Positions 42,099-51,173 of a stretch of 64,000 nucleotides of DNA are shown here, one piece after another. Numbering within the stretch: the first letter of the stretch is position 1; each line of letters opens with the position of its first letter. The DNA comes from Bacillota bacterium. Lineage in GTDB: Bacteria; Bacillota; Bacilli; Paenibacillales; Paenibacillaceae. A program made the translations under genes and the position numbers. The stretch covers positions 232,031 through 296,030 of the forward strand of contig JAEWPC010000035.1 of the NCBI GenBank assembly GCA_023460795.1. The letters are read 5' to 3'. The notes beneath the pieces are model-generated. The model searched no databases. It worked only from the letters and a program-made list of their open reading frames with translations, and was not told the DNA's origin.

Positions 42099-43803
42099 CT
42101 TCGGGATATTCGCGAAGGTGACGACGACGCTGTTCATTCTGCTGACCCCGATATTAATTCTGTACGCGATATCCAACAGGACGAGCGTCGGGTTGCTCAC
42201 GGATGAGATCATGAAGGTGAAGCAGAACCAGATCGAAACGTTCGCGAGCCAGCTCGATCATACGCTGCTGCAATTGGACACGTACCAAAAGATGCTATAC
42301 GAAAGCACGGACGTGCGCAATCTGGCGTATCCCGATCTTCTCGGGGACGTCTTGCAAAAGTACCGCACCGTCCGCACGGTATCCGAAGAGATCAACCGTC
42401 TTGCGGGCTACGGGGATTGGAAGGCGGTCATCGCCGTGTCTTACCCGAAGGCGGGCAACGTGATCAAAAGCAATTCGAGCCTGAACGCCTTGCCGGGGCG
42501 ATTACCCGACGAAGACGTGCTTTGGCAATTTTTCGACGATCCGGCAGGCTCTTATTTCATGGAGGTTCTCTCCTACCCTAGAAGCTCGGGTACGCAAGAA
42601 GAAGCCGACATGCGGGTTGTGGTGAAGATGGATGTAGCCGAGATCAGAAGCGCACTCTCCGACTTTAAGACGAACGGGTCCGGGGATCCGTTTCTATACC
42701 AGCCGGGGAACGCGCCGATTTACAATTATTCGTCGGACCAGGAATTGTCCGGCGAATTGCTAGCGGGCTTTCGTCCGGAAATCTCCTCGAACGACGAAGG
42801 TTATTTCATGAGCGAAGCCGGGGACTCCAGCTACCAGATCCACTATCAGAAGGTAGACTCGCTCGGCTGGTACGTCGTCGATTACGTTCCGATATCGCAG
42901 ATCATGGCGCCTATCGAACGCAATCGCACGATGTTCTACGCGATCAGCTCGATGATGCTTTTCATGGCGATATTTCTTGCCTTCTTCATCTACCGTAACG
43001 TGCAAATTCCTTTCCGCAAGCTTATGCAAAGCATGAACCTGATCGAGAAAGGCATCTACTCCAGCCGGATGAAGGACAAACCGAAGGGGGAATTCCGGTT
43101 TTTGTACGACCGCTTCAACTCCATGGCGACCCGAATCGAAGCGTTGATCGAGGACGTCTTCAAGGAGCAACTGCGCTCTAAGGAAGCGACTCTTAAGCAT
43201 CTGCAATCGCAGATCAACCCGCACTTCCTGTACAATACGCTCGCCTACATCAAGAGCATGATCGAACTGGAGGAGCGGGACGCGGCCATCGCCATGACGA
43301 TGAGCTTAAGCAAGTACTACCGCTATACGACGAAAACCGGAAAGAAGCTGGCCACGCTCGAGGAGGAGCTGGAAATGACGTCTCACTATTTGGCGATCAA
43401 CAGCTCGTTGATGGACGGCTTCGAATACGAAATCCACGTCGATCCGCAGATGCTAGAGATGGAAGTTCCGCGTTTGATCGTGCAACCGCTCATCGAGAAC
43501 GTTATTTTGCATGGCTTTAAGAAACAAAGCTCATTCGGGATGATTCGCATTCAAGGTTCGATAGACGGAGCCTTCGCGCGATTGACGGTCGAGGACAGCG
43601 GGGTCGGGATCGAGCCGGCGGCGATGGACGCGATGAACGTCAAAATTCGCACGGCGATCAATGAGGAAATCGAATCCGGCATGCAGAACGTTCATCAGCG
43701 GATGAAACTGCTGTACGGCGAAGGTTCTGGGCTGGTGCTAAGGAAGTCCCCTCTTGGAGGCGTGTGCGCCGAGCTTTCCTGGAAATGCTCTGAAATCCAT
43801 TAA
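42091..43803 (+). CDS. Sensor histidine kinase, YesM-type
   Basis: Membrane sensor kinase of 570 residues. TM1 is at about 10-28, an extracellular Cache-like domain runs to about 280, TM2 covers about 283-302, and HAMP about 302-355. The His_kinase motif SQINPHFLYNTL has phospho-acceptor His 378, N-box Asn 470 (PLIENVILHG), and a DSGVGIE ATP lid start. The G2 box is eroded, reading ESGMQNVHQRMKLLYG instead of GxGLxN. It is translationally coupled to the binding lipoprotein (ATGAATAA overlap) and lies 18 nt before the regulator. With them it forms a three-part sugar-sensing unit. Confidence 0.9.
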   Translation: MNNFGIFAKVTTTLFILLTPILILYAISNRTSVGLLTDEIMKVKQNQIETFASQLDHTLLQLDTYQKMLYESTDVRNLAYPDLLGDVLQKYRTVRTVSEEINRLAGYGDWKAVIAVSYPKAGNVIKSNSSLNALPGRLPDEDVLWQFFDDPAGSYFMEVLSYPRSSGTQEEADMRVVVKMDVAEIRSALSDFKTNGSGDPFLYQPGNAPIYNYSSDQELSGELLAGFRPEISSNDEGYFMSEAGDSSYQIHYQKVDSLGWYVVDYVPISQIMAPIERNRTMFYAISSMMLFMAIFLAFFIYRNVQIPFRKLMQSMNLIEKGIYSSRMKDKPKGEFRFLYDRFNSMATRIEALIEDVFKEQLRSKEATLKHLQSQINPHFLYNTLAYIKSMIELEERDAAIAMTMSLSKYYRYTTKTGKKLATLEEELEMTSHYLAINSSLMDGFEYEIHVDPQMLEMEVPRLIVQPLIENVILHGFKKQSSFGMIRIQGSIDGAFARLTVEDSGVGIEPAAMDAMNVKIRTAINEEIESGMQNVHQRMKLLYGEGSGLVLRKSPLGGVCAELSWKCSEIH

Positions 43804-43821
43804 TCGGGAGGCGAGACAGGT

Positions 43822-45456
43822 ATGTACGAAATATTGCTCGTTGACGATCACACCCATCTGGTCGACAGCATGGCGATAGCGCTCCCATGGAAGCAAATGG
43901 GTATTGCCGCGGTGCATAAAGCTTATTCCGGCGAGGAAGCGCTCGAGCTGCTTGCCTATCATTCAATCGACATCATCGTCACGGACATTCAAATGAACGG
44001 GATGACCGGACTCGAGCTGATTTCCGCCATCAACGAGAAGCGCAGTAACCTTAAAACCGTTATTCTGACCGGCCACGACGAATTCGAATACGCGAAGGAG
44101 GCGCTTAAGCAGCGAGTATCCGACTATCTGCTCAAGCCCGTGCCCAACGATCAACTCGAGCAGACGCTGCGAAGGTTGATCGCGGAAATCGAAGAGGAAG
44201 GCAAACGTCTAGTGGATCAGCGTAAAATCGCCGATCTGTTCCGCGAGAGCTTGCCGAAGCTTCGCGAATCGCTGCTCGTCGACCTGATCTCGGGACGGAA
44301 GTTCCATGCGCAGTCTCTGAGGGAGAAGATCGGTTTGTACAAGTTGAACTTCGACCTGGACGAACCGGCATCGTTGCTTTGCGTTCGCGTCGAAGAGGAC
44401 CACTCCGGGACGGATCTGTACAGCGTTTCGCTGCTGGAATACGCCATGAGCAACATTACGGAGGAGGTATTCGCCGATCGCTATCGCGTGTGGCAATGCA
44501 AGGATCCGTACGATTATTTGGTCATTTTGGTTCAGCCGCGCGAAGGCTTGGCCATGGATGAACCCGAAGCAAGCGCGATTCTGGAGGACTTGGCTAGACG
44601 CGCGCAGCACCAGATCAAGCTTTTTCTGAAAATGAAAGTATCGATGGTCGTCAGCCTCAGCGGCCGAATCCCCACCGATCTGTCCGGCATGTACCATGCG
44701 GCGCTGTCCACGTATTCGGATATGATCGGCTATCAGACGGAAAGCTTCCTGCACGTTCGCGAGAATCAAGAGACGGCGGGTCTTAGGCCGCTGTCTTCCC
44801 TTCACGGCACGCCGACGCTGATGCAGCTCATCGAGGTCGAGCAATGGGGTACGTTCGAACAGAAGCTGACGGCCATCTTCGATGAGCTTGAGCATCAAGA
44901 AAGCCATACGAACGAATACGGCTTCGAGATTTATGCGGCTTTGCTCCAAGCTTATACCTATTACGTGCACAAGAAGGGAAAAAGGTTCTTCGAGGTGTTC
45001 GGACGGGACATCGACATGATCCTGAAGGTAGAAGCCAGCTGGAGCGCCGGGCCTTTGCGGGAGTGGGCGTTCGCCAGCTTTCATCAGTTAAAAGCTTTCA
45101 GCGATAACCGCTCGGATAGTTTGCGATCGGAGCTGATGGATCGGATTTTCCGGTACGTCGGGGAGCGGGTCAGCGAAGTGACGCTGCAGTCGGTAGCCGA
45201 TCACGTCCATCTCCATCCCGTGTACGTGTCCAACTTGTTCAAGCAGGAAAGCGGAGAGAATTTCTCGGCTTACGTCTTGCGTTTGCGCATGGACAAGGCT
45301 GTCCAGCTTCTGACTAACAAAGACATGAAGGTAAGTCAAATCGCTTTGGAAGTCGGATATCAGAAACCGCAATATTTCATCAAGTTGTTCAAGACACATT
45401 TCGGAATGACGCCCCAGGAGTTTAAGAACGGCTCGGCTCAACCTCGGAACCCATGA
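43822..45456 (+). CDS. Response regulator, YesN-type (REC + AraC HTH)
   Basis: Regulator of 544 residues. The receiver domain has Asp 8/9 and phospho-acceptor Asp 55 (IIVTDIQMNG, with Asn where Pro is usual) and Lys in LLKPVP. A 270-residue middle region follows, then the AraC-type DNA-binding domain: TLQSVADHVHLHPVYVSNLFKQESG and KVSQIALEVGYQKPQYFIKLFKTHFG, ending in TPQEF. It is the last gene of the sensing operon. A direct-repeat site in front of its own operon and matching sites before an importer and a chemoreceptor make it the leading candidate to bind those repeats. This is an inference from position only. Confidence 0.92.
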   Translation: MYEILLVDDHTHLVDSMAIALPWKQMGIAAVHKAYSGEEALELLAYHSIDIIVTDIQMNGMTGLELISAINEKRSNLKTVILTGHDEFEYAKEALKQRVSDYLLKPVPNDQLEQTLRRLIAEIEEEGKRLVDQRKIADLFRESLPKLRESLLVDLISGRKFHAQSLREKIGLYKLNFDLDEPASLLCVRVEEDHSGTDLYSVSLLEYAMSNITEEVFADRYRVWQCKDPYDYLVILVQPREGLAMDEPEASAILEDLARRAQHQIKLFLKMKVSMVVSLSGRIPTDLSGMYHAALSTYSDMIGYQTESFLHVRENQETAGLRPLSSLHGTPTLMQLIEVEQWGTFEQKLTAIFDELEHQESHTNEYGFEIYAALLQAYTYYVHKKGKRFFEVFGRDIDMILKVEASWSAGPLREWAFASFHQLKAFSDNRSDSLRSELMDRIFRYVGERVSEVTLQSVADHVHLHPVYVSNLFKQESGENFSAYVLRLRMDKAVQLLTNKDMKVSQIALEVGYQKPQYFIKLFKTHFGMTPQEFKNGSAQPRNP

Positions 45457-45464
45457 ATCATAAA

Positions 45465-45496
45465 GGCGGCGCGGAGGCTGTTTCTCCGGCGCCGCT
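45465..45496. terminator. GC-rich hairpin between convergent genes
   Basis: GCGGCGC-GGAG pairs with CTCC-(G)-GCGCCGC with one bulge. It lies between the regulator and the convergent gene at 45500, followed by TCGTTTATTT on the plus strand. Confidence 0.65.
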
Positions 45497-45499
45497 CGT

Positions 45500-45958
45500 T
45501 TATTTCGCCATCGCCATGCCGAGAGCTTTATGATCCCATAGGATGTCCTCTACGACCGATACTTGATTGTCCTCGCACGTAACGATCAGGATCACCTCGC
45601 TCTTTTTCCCCTTATTGACTTGAAGCTGATTTTTGTTCCGTTGGATCAGGTACATGATCCCGCTTAGCGCAACTCCGATTATAAAACCGATCAACGCGCC
45701 GGCGATTCCCCAGATCACGGGTCCGCCCGGCCAGACGAACCCTTTGCTGGCGCCGATCGTCGATAGGAGGAAGGCGAAAATCATGCCTTTGTCGATGAAC
45801 GACACCCCATCCGCCCGATGAATCGTATCCAGAAGCCGCGGTTCCTTTTTACGCAGATCAAGCGGCAATGCGTATATCGACGTGATGCCCTTCGCTTCAA
45901 GCTCCGTAATGGCGATCTCAAGGAGGGTCGAGTACTCGAACGTGGCCAGTATCTGCAT
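45500..45958 (-). CDS. Uncharacterised membrane protein, YflT/DUF1269-like layout
   Basis: A 152-residue protein I do not recognise with certainty. The N-terminal third (TFEYSTLLEIAITELEAKGI...) and the C-terminal third (SEVILIVTCEDNQVSVVEDIL) look like two halves of a small ferredoxin-like fold. A glycine-rich two-helix membrane hairpin (about 58-75 and 84-106) is inserted between them. That layout occurs in YflT-type general-stress and DUF1269 proteins, which are mostly uncharacterised. The gene follows 2 nt after the next membrane-protein gene on the same strand, so the two are co-transcribed. Its location beside a germinant-receptor operon hints at, but does not prove, a spore-related role. 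Confidence 0.7.
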   Translation of the reverse strand: MQILATFEYSTLLEIAITELEAKGITSIYALPLDLRKKEPRLLDTIHRADGVSFIDKGMIFAFLLSTIGASKGFVWPGGPVIWGIAGALIGFIIGVALSGIMYLIQRNKNQLQVNKGKKSEVILIVTCEDNQVSVVEDILWDHKALGMAMAK

Positions 45959-45960
45959 CG

Positions 45961-46743
45961 TTACTTCCCTCCAACGGTTACGGGGTGACCTACTTGCTGG
46001 TAGTTGTCGATTAAGTACCGTTTAAGAACGTCGTTGAACAATTTGTTATTCTCGACGGTACTCGTGTAGGCATCGTAAATCGTAAAGAAATAAAAGGAAG
46101 GGAAATACAGTACCCATTGCGCGTCGACGACGGAAGAAGCGGTGTTCCAGTCGCCTAAGATCATGCAGTGCAACGCCAGAATCAAATTCGAACGATCTAC
46201 GATTACGATCGTGCTGATGAGAATGAACGCAGCCAGTACGATGCGATGAAGATACAGCTGACCGACGCTCGGGACTCCCATCGACCAAAGAACCGCCAGC
46301 CACGGTTTTCGTTTGTCGAGGTAGTTGACCTCCAACGCTCCCATGCTGAACTCGTTGAAACGTCCGTTTTCCCGCTGGGCGAGAAGGTAAACCTTGTTCA
46401 AATCGACGGCCGTCCGATAGCTGTCATAGATCGCGAAGATGTATACCGGTATGTATAACGACATGAATCTGGGATCCAATACGTCTCTGGCCGCTTGGAA
46501 CTGACCGTTGAACGTATGGACGACGGCGAGATTCAAATGAATTTTCTGGTTGATGAACATTTCCCACAAGATCAGGGCGTATCCGCGCAAATATTTATTC
46601 AGGAGCAGATGTCCGAAGCCGGGAAAAGCCATGGACCAGCAGGCGATCGTAATCGGATTCCGCTTATGCAGCTGCGTCGTTCCCAGTATGCTGACATGAG
46701 CCATGTAACGTTTGTTGCGGAACGGGTTTCTGAAATTTTCCAT
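45961..46743 (-). CDS. Uncharacterised membrane protein with an internal duplication
   Basis: A 260-residue protein with about six hydrophobic segments. The two halves repeat one another. The first half has WSMAFPGFGHLLLNKYL, then NLAVVHTFNGQFQAARDVLD, then YIPVYIFAIYDSYRTAVDLNK. The second has WSMGVPSVGQLYLHRIV, then NLILALHCMILGDWNTASSVVD, then YFPSFYFFTIYDAYTSTVENNK. Each unit is about 115 residues. No family function is known to me. It is co-transcribed with the small membrane protein at 45500. ATG 46743 has a purine-rich GGGGGGTAGC upstream. Confidence 0.75.
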   Translation of the reverse strand: MENFRNPFRNKRYMAHVSILGTTQLHKRNPITIACWSMAFPGFGHLLLNKYLRGYALILWEMFINQKIHLNLAVVHTFNGQFQAARDVLDPRFMSLYIPVYIFAIYDSYRTAVDLNKVYLLAQRENGRFNEFSMGALEVNYLDKRKPWLAVLWSMGVPSVGQLYLHRIVLAAFILISTIVIVDRSNLILALHCMILGDWNTASSVVDAQWVLYFPSFYFFTIYDAYTSTVENNKLFNDVLKRYLIDNYQQVGHPVTVGGK

Positions 46744-46871
46744 GCTACCCCCCGTATGATGCCAATTACGGTTTATCGTGTCTTCTCTTATGAATCGTTA
46801 TTCATTTAACCTTCCCGCCCTGGGAACGCTAACCGTTAAAGAACCGATGAGGCGAAAGGATTCGATGCACG

Positions 46872-47156
46872 ATGTCTTGGAAGCGGTACGCCGTTTTTGG
46901 AGTTCTGCTCGTATGCAGCTTAGCGCTGGATACGGCGGTCGACGCCTTGCTGGGGATCGGCGTTTCCCACATGGCGCTGAATGTCCGATTCATCTATATC
47001 ATGATGGATTCGACCGAGCGCCTGCTGCTGTTGGTGCTGCTCCTCCTCTTCGTGCGCAAGCCGCTCGCCAAAGCGATTGCCGCGATGTTCGGCGGCGGTA
47101 AGCGTTCAGGAGGAAGCGGAACCGACTCTTCGTCGAATCCATCCGATCAGCAGTAA
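46872..47156 (+). CDS. Small two-helix membrane protein
   Basis: A 94-residue protein with two strong hydrophobic helices (about 7-28 and 45-62), a short amphipathic segment and a Gly/Ser-rich polar tail. It has no family I recognise. Its 3' end overlaps the oppositely oriented gerB-type gene by 51 nt, which is unusual and lowers certainty about the exact end. A possible AAAGGA lies 12 nt upstream of the ATG. It might be a membrane partner related to the germinant receptor, similar in size to GerD/GerK D-type accessory proteins, but nothing in the sequence proves that. Confidence 0.55.
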   Translation: MSWKRYAVFGVLLVCSLALDTAVDALLGIGVSHMALNVRFIYIMMDSTERLLLLVLLLLFVRKPLAKAIAAMFGGGKRSGGSGTDSSSNPSDQQ

Positions 47157-48218
47157 AGCGATAGGAATCGCGAATTGGAACGGCAGATGGAGATAATACG
47201 GGACGACTTTAAGTCCTTCCTGCAAGTGCTCCGTCAAGCTTCCGGCCATCAGGATCGAAGAGAAGATGACGACTAAACCTACCGGGTAGACCAGCGTCTT
47301 GTAATTGTCCGTGCGGAATAAGTCGCGCGCGATTAACGTCGAGGCCAGCATGAAGGTGCCGATTTTGAAAAAACTCGTAATAATGAGCAACAGCAAGACG
47401 ATCGCGTCCATCCGCTGCACGAATTCGGCAAGGCGCAGCCGGCTAAGCGACGTAAATAACGGAAAAGTCGTACGGCCGGCAATCTCGATGCCGAGTACGG
47501 AAATGTTGACGAACACCGCGATACAAAGGAGAACGGCGCTGAGCAACATCGCCCATATGCCGAGCCTTATCGGTTTCCATTGTTTGTCCAAATGAGGGAA
47601 GAACATCGCCATGACGATAAGCTCCCCGAACGGGAACGTGATGTTCGTCGGATACAGCGCCTTCCAAACCGGCTGCCAGCCATCGGGCAGAACCGGGAGC
47701 ATGCGGTGCGCATCCGCCATGTCCGAGAACAAAACCAACACCAGGATAAGCATGAAGATGCCCCCCGTGAACACGAAGAACATGAATGCCGTCCGGCCGA
47801 ACACTTCGATGCCTAGACGCAGCACGTATCCTACCGCGACAACGATGCATACGTTAATCGCGAAGATCGGGGTGGCATCGTAAGACGCCGCGGCGAGCAA
47901 GTCTCCGAAGTCGCGCGTATTGCGTCCGGCGATGTAGAGGAAGTAAAGCAGATAGGCAAAACCGATTGCCCATCCGGGACCTTTCCCCGCGATTCGAATC
48001 GCGTACTCGCTTAAGGGCAAATCCGGGTACATCCGGTATAACGAACCGTAGACGGCGCCCATAAGGAGGACGCCGACGCCGCATCCCAGCAGAATGACGA
48101 CCCACGCGCCTTGCTTTGCGTCCAAGCCGATCGGAATAACGACTGCCGAACCGAGCTCGAACAATACGATCCAAGCGAATAGATGCAACGGCCCGAGATT
48201 TTCCGTGTTTGCCTTCAC
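47106..48218 (-). CDS. Spore germination protein, GerAB family (receptor B subunit)
   Basis: Integral membrane B subunit of a germinant receptor, 370 residues, ten predicted helices of the amino-acid/polyamine/organocation transporter fold. The start region LHLFAWIVLFELGSAVVIPIGLDA and the YLLYFLYIAGRNTRDFGDLL segment are typical of GerAB/GerKB. B subunits carry the germinant-binding pocket in the inner spore membrane. Its ATG overlaps the C-subunit stop (ATGA), so the operon is translationally coupled. Order A-C-B is that of gerK rather than gerA of B. subtilis. The 3' end overlaps the small convergent gene at 46872. Confidence 0.93.
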   Translation of the reverse strand: MKANTENLGPLHLFAWIVLFELGSAVVIPIGLDAKQGAWVVILLGCGVGVLLMGAVYGSLYRMYPDLPLSEYAIRIAGKGPGWAIGFAYLLYFLYIAGRNTRDFGDLLAAASYDATPIFAINVCIVVAVGYVLRLGIEVFGRTAFMFFVFTGGIFMLILVLVLFSDMADAHRMLPVLPDGWQPVWKALYPTNITFPFGELIVMAMFFPHLDKQWKPIRLGIWAMLLSAVLLCIAVFVNISVLGIEIAGRTTFPLFTSLSRLRLAEFVQRMDAIVLLLLIITSFFKIGTFMLASTLIARDLFRTDNYKTLVYPVGLVVIFSSILMAGSLTEHLQEGLKVVPYYLHLPFQFAIPIALLLIGWIRRRVGSASS

Positions 48219-49450
48219 GATGAGCCTCCCTTTCTTTCCTGCTCCTCCATTAACGACTTCCCTCGCATGCCTGTTCTGCGGATGATGCCGTGGAAGGTTA
48301 CGTTAACTTCAGCATCCGCGAATATTTTATCCCACCGGGGCTCCATGTCTTTCCATAACCGCGGATGGTTCCTCTGAACCATCATTCCGAAACCGAATAC
48401 GTCCGTTGACTTCTGTTGAGCCTTCCGTACGGCGAGCTGAATATCGCTCTTTACCGCGTCCTCCCATTCCCTTTCCAGTCCGCGCAGGGCATCGAGGTTG
48501 TCCAGAGGAAAACCGCACTTCACTTCGCCGATATTGCCTTCCGCGTTCACGACTACGTTAACTAGAAGCTGCCCGTTCTTTAGCGAGACTTCGTTCTTGG
48601 TTTTGCTCTTGATAATCTCGAGCGCCACGCCATCTGGCATGCCACCGCATGACAAATCCATGATGGAGCTCCGGACGCGGTTCAACACGAACAGCAAGCC
48701 TCGAGCGGCGTTCCCCTCGAACCATCCCGCAAGCTTGCCGTCTTTGAACATCGCGATGTCCGACACTTCCAGATGATAGGGCGGCCTGGATTGCTCCAGG
48801 CTTTTTTTATCAAAGGCGGCTTTGTCGTTGCCGACAAGCTTAAGGCCGCTGATCGTCGGCTCCACGCCAGGGTTGATAAGCTTTCGTACCACGTCGTCGA
48901 TCTCGACGATCGTCGTCTCGGACCAAACTTTGGAGGATAGCTTGCCTTCTCCGAGCAGAGCGCTCGATTGCAGTTGCTCCAAAGGCATGAGCGTGCTGAT
49001 CAGCTTGTCCGGAGCTTCGCCTCGGGCGATGAGCATTAAGGACGTCAATCGTACCTCGTGGGATCGTTCGAAGAAGTCGAACACTTCCTCGATGCCGGCT
49101 TTCGCCAGCTTCTCGCCGAGAACGACGACTTGAACGTGCGAGAAGAACAGCTGGCGCGGCACCTGCTTGGACGCTTTGCGTATACCTTCGAACAGCGTGC
49201 GAGCCTGAATGCCGTACACGGTGAACGGCATTTGCGAGCGGGAGCCTCCGGCATGCGGCTGTCCTCCCGGCATAACGACTTGGAAGGAAAGGTCGAAGCC
49301 GCCGGAATCGTTGCGATCGATGGACATCGCCGTGACGATGGCCAGCTTATCGATTTCGCGGCTGTTCCAGCAACCGGAGACCGCAAGCAGCGGCAATAAC
49401 GCGAGAAAGGCCAGCAGGGCTTTCGCCGCGTGAAGTACGAATGCCCTCAT
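48215..49450 (-). CDS. Spore germination lipoprotein, Ger(x)C family (receptor C subunit)
   Basis: C subunit lipoprotein of 411 residues. The lipobox LAVSGC (Cys 27) is followed directly by WNSREIDKLAIVTAMSID, the Ger(x)C signature. The middle has the LIARGEAPDKLISTLMPLEQL region and the C-terminal domain (DIQLAVRKAQQKSTDVFGFG) is complete, so the protein is full length. It is anchored on the outer face of the inner spore membrane and is needed for receptor function. The start overlaps the A-subunit stop by 4 nt and the end overlaps the B-subunit start. Confidence 0.94.
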   Translation of the reverse strand: MRAFVLHAAKALLAFLALLPLLAVSGCWNSREIDKLAIVTAMSIDRNDSGGFDLSFQVVMPGGQPHAGGSRSQMPFTVYGIQARTLFEGIRKASKQVPRQLFFSHVQVVVLGEKLAKAGIEEVFDFFERSHEVRLTSLMLIARGEAPDKLISTLMPLEQLQSSALLGEGKLSSKVWSETTIVEIDDVVRKLINPGVEPTISGLKLVGNDKAAFDKKSLEQSRPPYHLEVSDIAMFKDGKLAGWFEGNAARGLLFVLNRVRSSIMDLSCGGMPDGVALEIIKSKTKNEVSLKNGQLLVNVVVNAEGNIGEVKCGFPLDNLDALRGLEREWEDAVKSDIQLAVRKAQQKSTDVFGFGMMVQRNHPRLWKDMEPRWDKIFADAEVNVTFHGIIRRTGMRGKSLMEEQERKGGSS

Positions 49451-51066
49451 GACTGTCCGCCCCCGTTCCCCGAGCTTCCGCTTCCATCCGGATCGATATG
49501 CGGTCCTTGGCCCGGAGGCATTCTAACGGTCTGGTCGGTCACGTTGCCCGGTCGGTTCCGAATGGTCCAATGGGGAAGGCGGATGAAGAAGTCCTTCCAT
49601 TGCTTGGGCCGGACCGGGACGAGCGGAGATAAGAACGCGACGCCGAACGAGCGGAGAGAATTCATATGGGCGACGAGCATGATCATCCCGAGCATGACGC
49701 CGTAGAAGCCGAGGAAGCCTGCCGCCAGCATGAACAGGAAGCGAAGCAACCTGGCAGTTATCGCGAGATTGTAGGCTGGAATCGAGAAGTTGGCGATGGC
49801 CGTGATCGAAACGACGATGACCATGATCGGCGACACGATGCCGGCTTGCACGGCCGCCTCGCCTAGCACGAGCGCGCCGACGATCGAGACGGCTTGGCCG
49901 ACCGCTCGCGGCATGCGAATCCCGGCTTCCCTTAATATTTCGAAGCTGATTTCCATTAAGAACGCTTCGACGAGCGCGGGGAAGGGCACGCCTTCGCGAG
50001 ATCCCGACAAGTTAATGAGGAGAGGCGTCGGCAGCATCTCTTGATGGAAAGTCGTAAGCGCGATGTAGGCGGCCGGACCGAACAGCGAAATGACAAAAGC
50101 GACGTACCGGAGCAGCCGAATAAAGCTGCCGATGTCGTATCGCTGATAATAGTCTTCCGCCGCCGTGAAGAACTGCGCCATAACGGTCGGAACGACGAGC
50201 GCGAAAGGGGTGCCGTCTACGATGATCGCGATACGTCCTTCGATCAAATTCGCGGCGACGACGTCCGGCCGCTCCGTATTGTAGATAGTCGGGAACGGGG
50301 ACTGCCAATTGTCCTCGATGAATTCCTCGATATAACCCGACTCTAGAATCGCGTCCGTATCGATATTGCAAAGTCGTCTGCGCACCTCGTCGATGATCGT
50401 CGGCTTCGCGATGTTCTTGATATACATCATGACGACGGTCGTCTGGGTAATCGAACCGATCTTGATCGCTTCGAAGGCGAAATCGGGCGTGCGTATCCGC
50501 CGGCGGACGAGCCCGACGTTCGTGGCGATCGACTCGGAGAAGCTGTCCTTCGGGCCGCGGATGACGACTTGCGTGCTTGCTTCGGACACGGCTCGCTTAT
50601 CGCCGCCGATCGTATTGCAGCATACGCATTCGTCCCAGCCGTCCACGAGCAGCGCGGTCTTGCCCATTAACACTTCTAGCGTCATGGTAGTCCAATCCGC
50701 GACCGCCTCGATTTGTCCGACCGCCACGGCATTGTCGCATACGTAGCGGAACGCTTCTTCCGCGGATTCGATGCCGGCCGGCGGTTCCGGCAAGGAAGGA
50801 GACATGAGCGACCGGATAACGAAGTTATTGACCAGGTCTTTGTCGGTCACGGAATCTATATAGATGGCGGCGACTTGGAGTTTTTCCTTAGTCCGCAGCG
50901 TGAATCGGCGGACGACGAAGTCCGGGCTCGTGCCCAGCTCGACCTTGATTCGCTCCAAGTTGGCGTCCAAGTCTGCATCCAGCCGGGACGAACCGAACGT
51001 AGTTCGCTCCGAGGCAGCCGCTCCGCCCTTCTTCTTGCGCTCGTACCGTTCGGTAATTTTCCGCAT
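49447..51066 (-). CDS. Spore germination protein, GerAA family (receptor A subunit)
   Basis: A subunit of 539 residues. The cytosolic N-terminal domain (about 20-300) is followed by four or five membrane helices (about 300-470) and a proline-rich C-terminal tail. Family marks are LVDGWDECV, SFSESIATNVGLVRRRI-like (read as EDSFSESIATNVGLVRRRIR region, residues about 190-210), YNTERPDVVAANLIEGRIAI and TPFALVVPTVMAQFF. AAGGGAG at 8-nt spacing supports the start. First gene of the operon, behind a sigma-G-like promoter, so expression in the forespore is expected. The nearby sugar-sensing genes do not reveal the germinant. Confidence 0.94.
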   Translation of the reverse strand: MRKITERYERKKKGGAAASERTTFGSSRLDADLDANLERIKVELGTSPDFVVRRFTLRTKEKLQVAAIYIDSVTDKDLVNNFVIRSLMSPSLPEPPAGIESAEEAFRYVCDNAVAVGQIEAVADWTTMTLEVLMGKTALLVDGWDECVCCNTIGGDKRAVSEASTQVVIRGPKDSFSESIATNVGLVRRRIRTPDFAFEAIKIGSITQTTVVMMYIKNIAKPTIIDEVRRRLCNIDTDAILESGYIEEFIEDNWQSPFPTIYNTERPDVVAANLIEGRIAIIVDGTPFALVVPTVMAQFFTAAEDYYQRYDIGSFIRLLRYVAFVISLFGPAAYIALTTFHQEMLPTPLLINLSGSREGVPFPALVEAFLMEISFEILREAGIRMPRAVGQAVSIVGALVLGEAAVQAGIVSPIMVIVVSITAIANFSIPAYNLAITARLLRFLFMLAAGFLGFYGVMLGMIMLVAHMNSLRSFGVAFLSPLVPVRPKQWKDFFIRLPHWTIRNRPGNVTDQTVRMPPGQGPHIDPDGSGSSGNGGGQS

Positions 51067-51134
51067 GCGCGGGTCTCCCTTCTCGCTAGTGCTTCGAGCT
51101 GCGCGGGATGATCGACGTCAGCGTCCATTACCGT

Positions 51135-51164
51135 TAGTATCGCTCCTTTAATTGCCTATGATTC
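51135..51164 (-). promoter_or_regulatory. Sigma-G-like promoter of the germination operon
   Basis: On the minus strand GAATC (-35) and GATACTA (-10) are spaced by 18 bp, matching the forespore sigma-G consensus GMATR / CATNNTA at most positions. It lies about 70 nt upstream of the A-subunit start, as expected for a receptor operon. Confidence 0.45.
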
Positions 51165-51173
51165 CAACCATGC

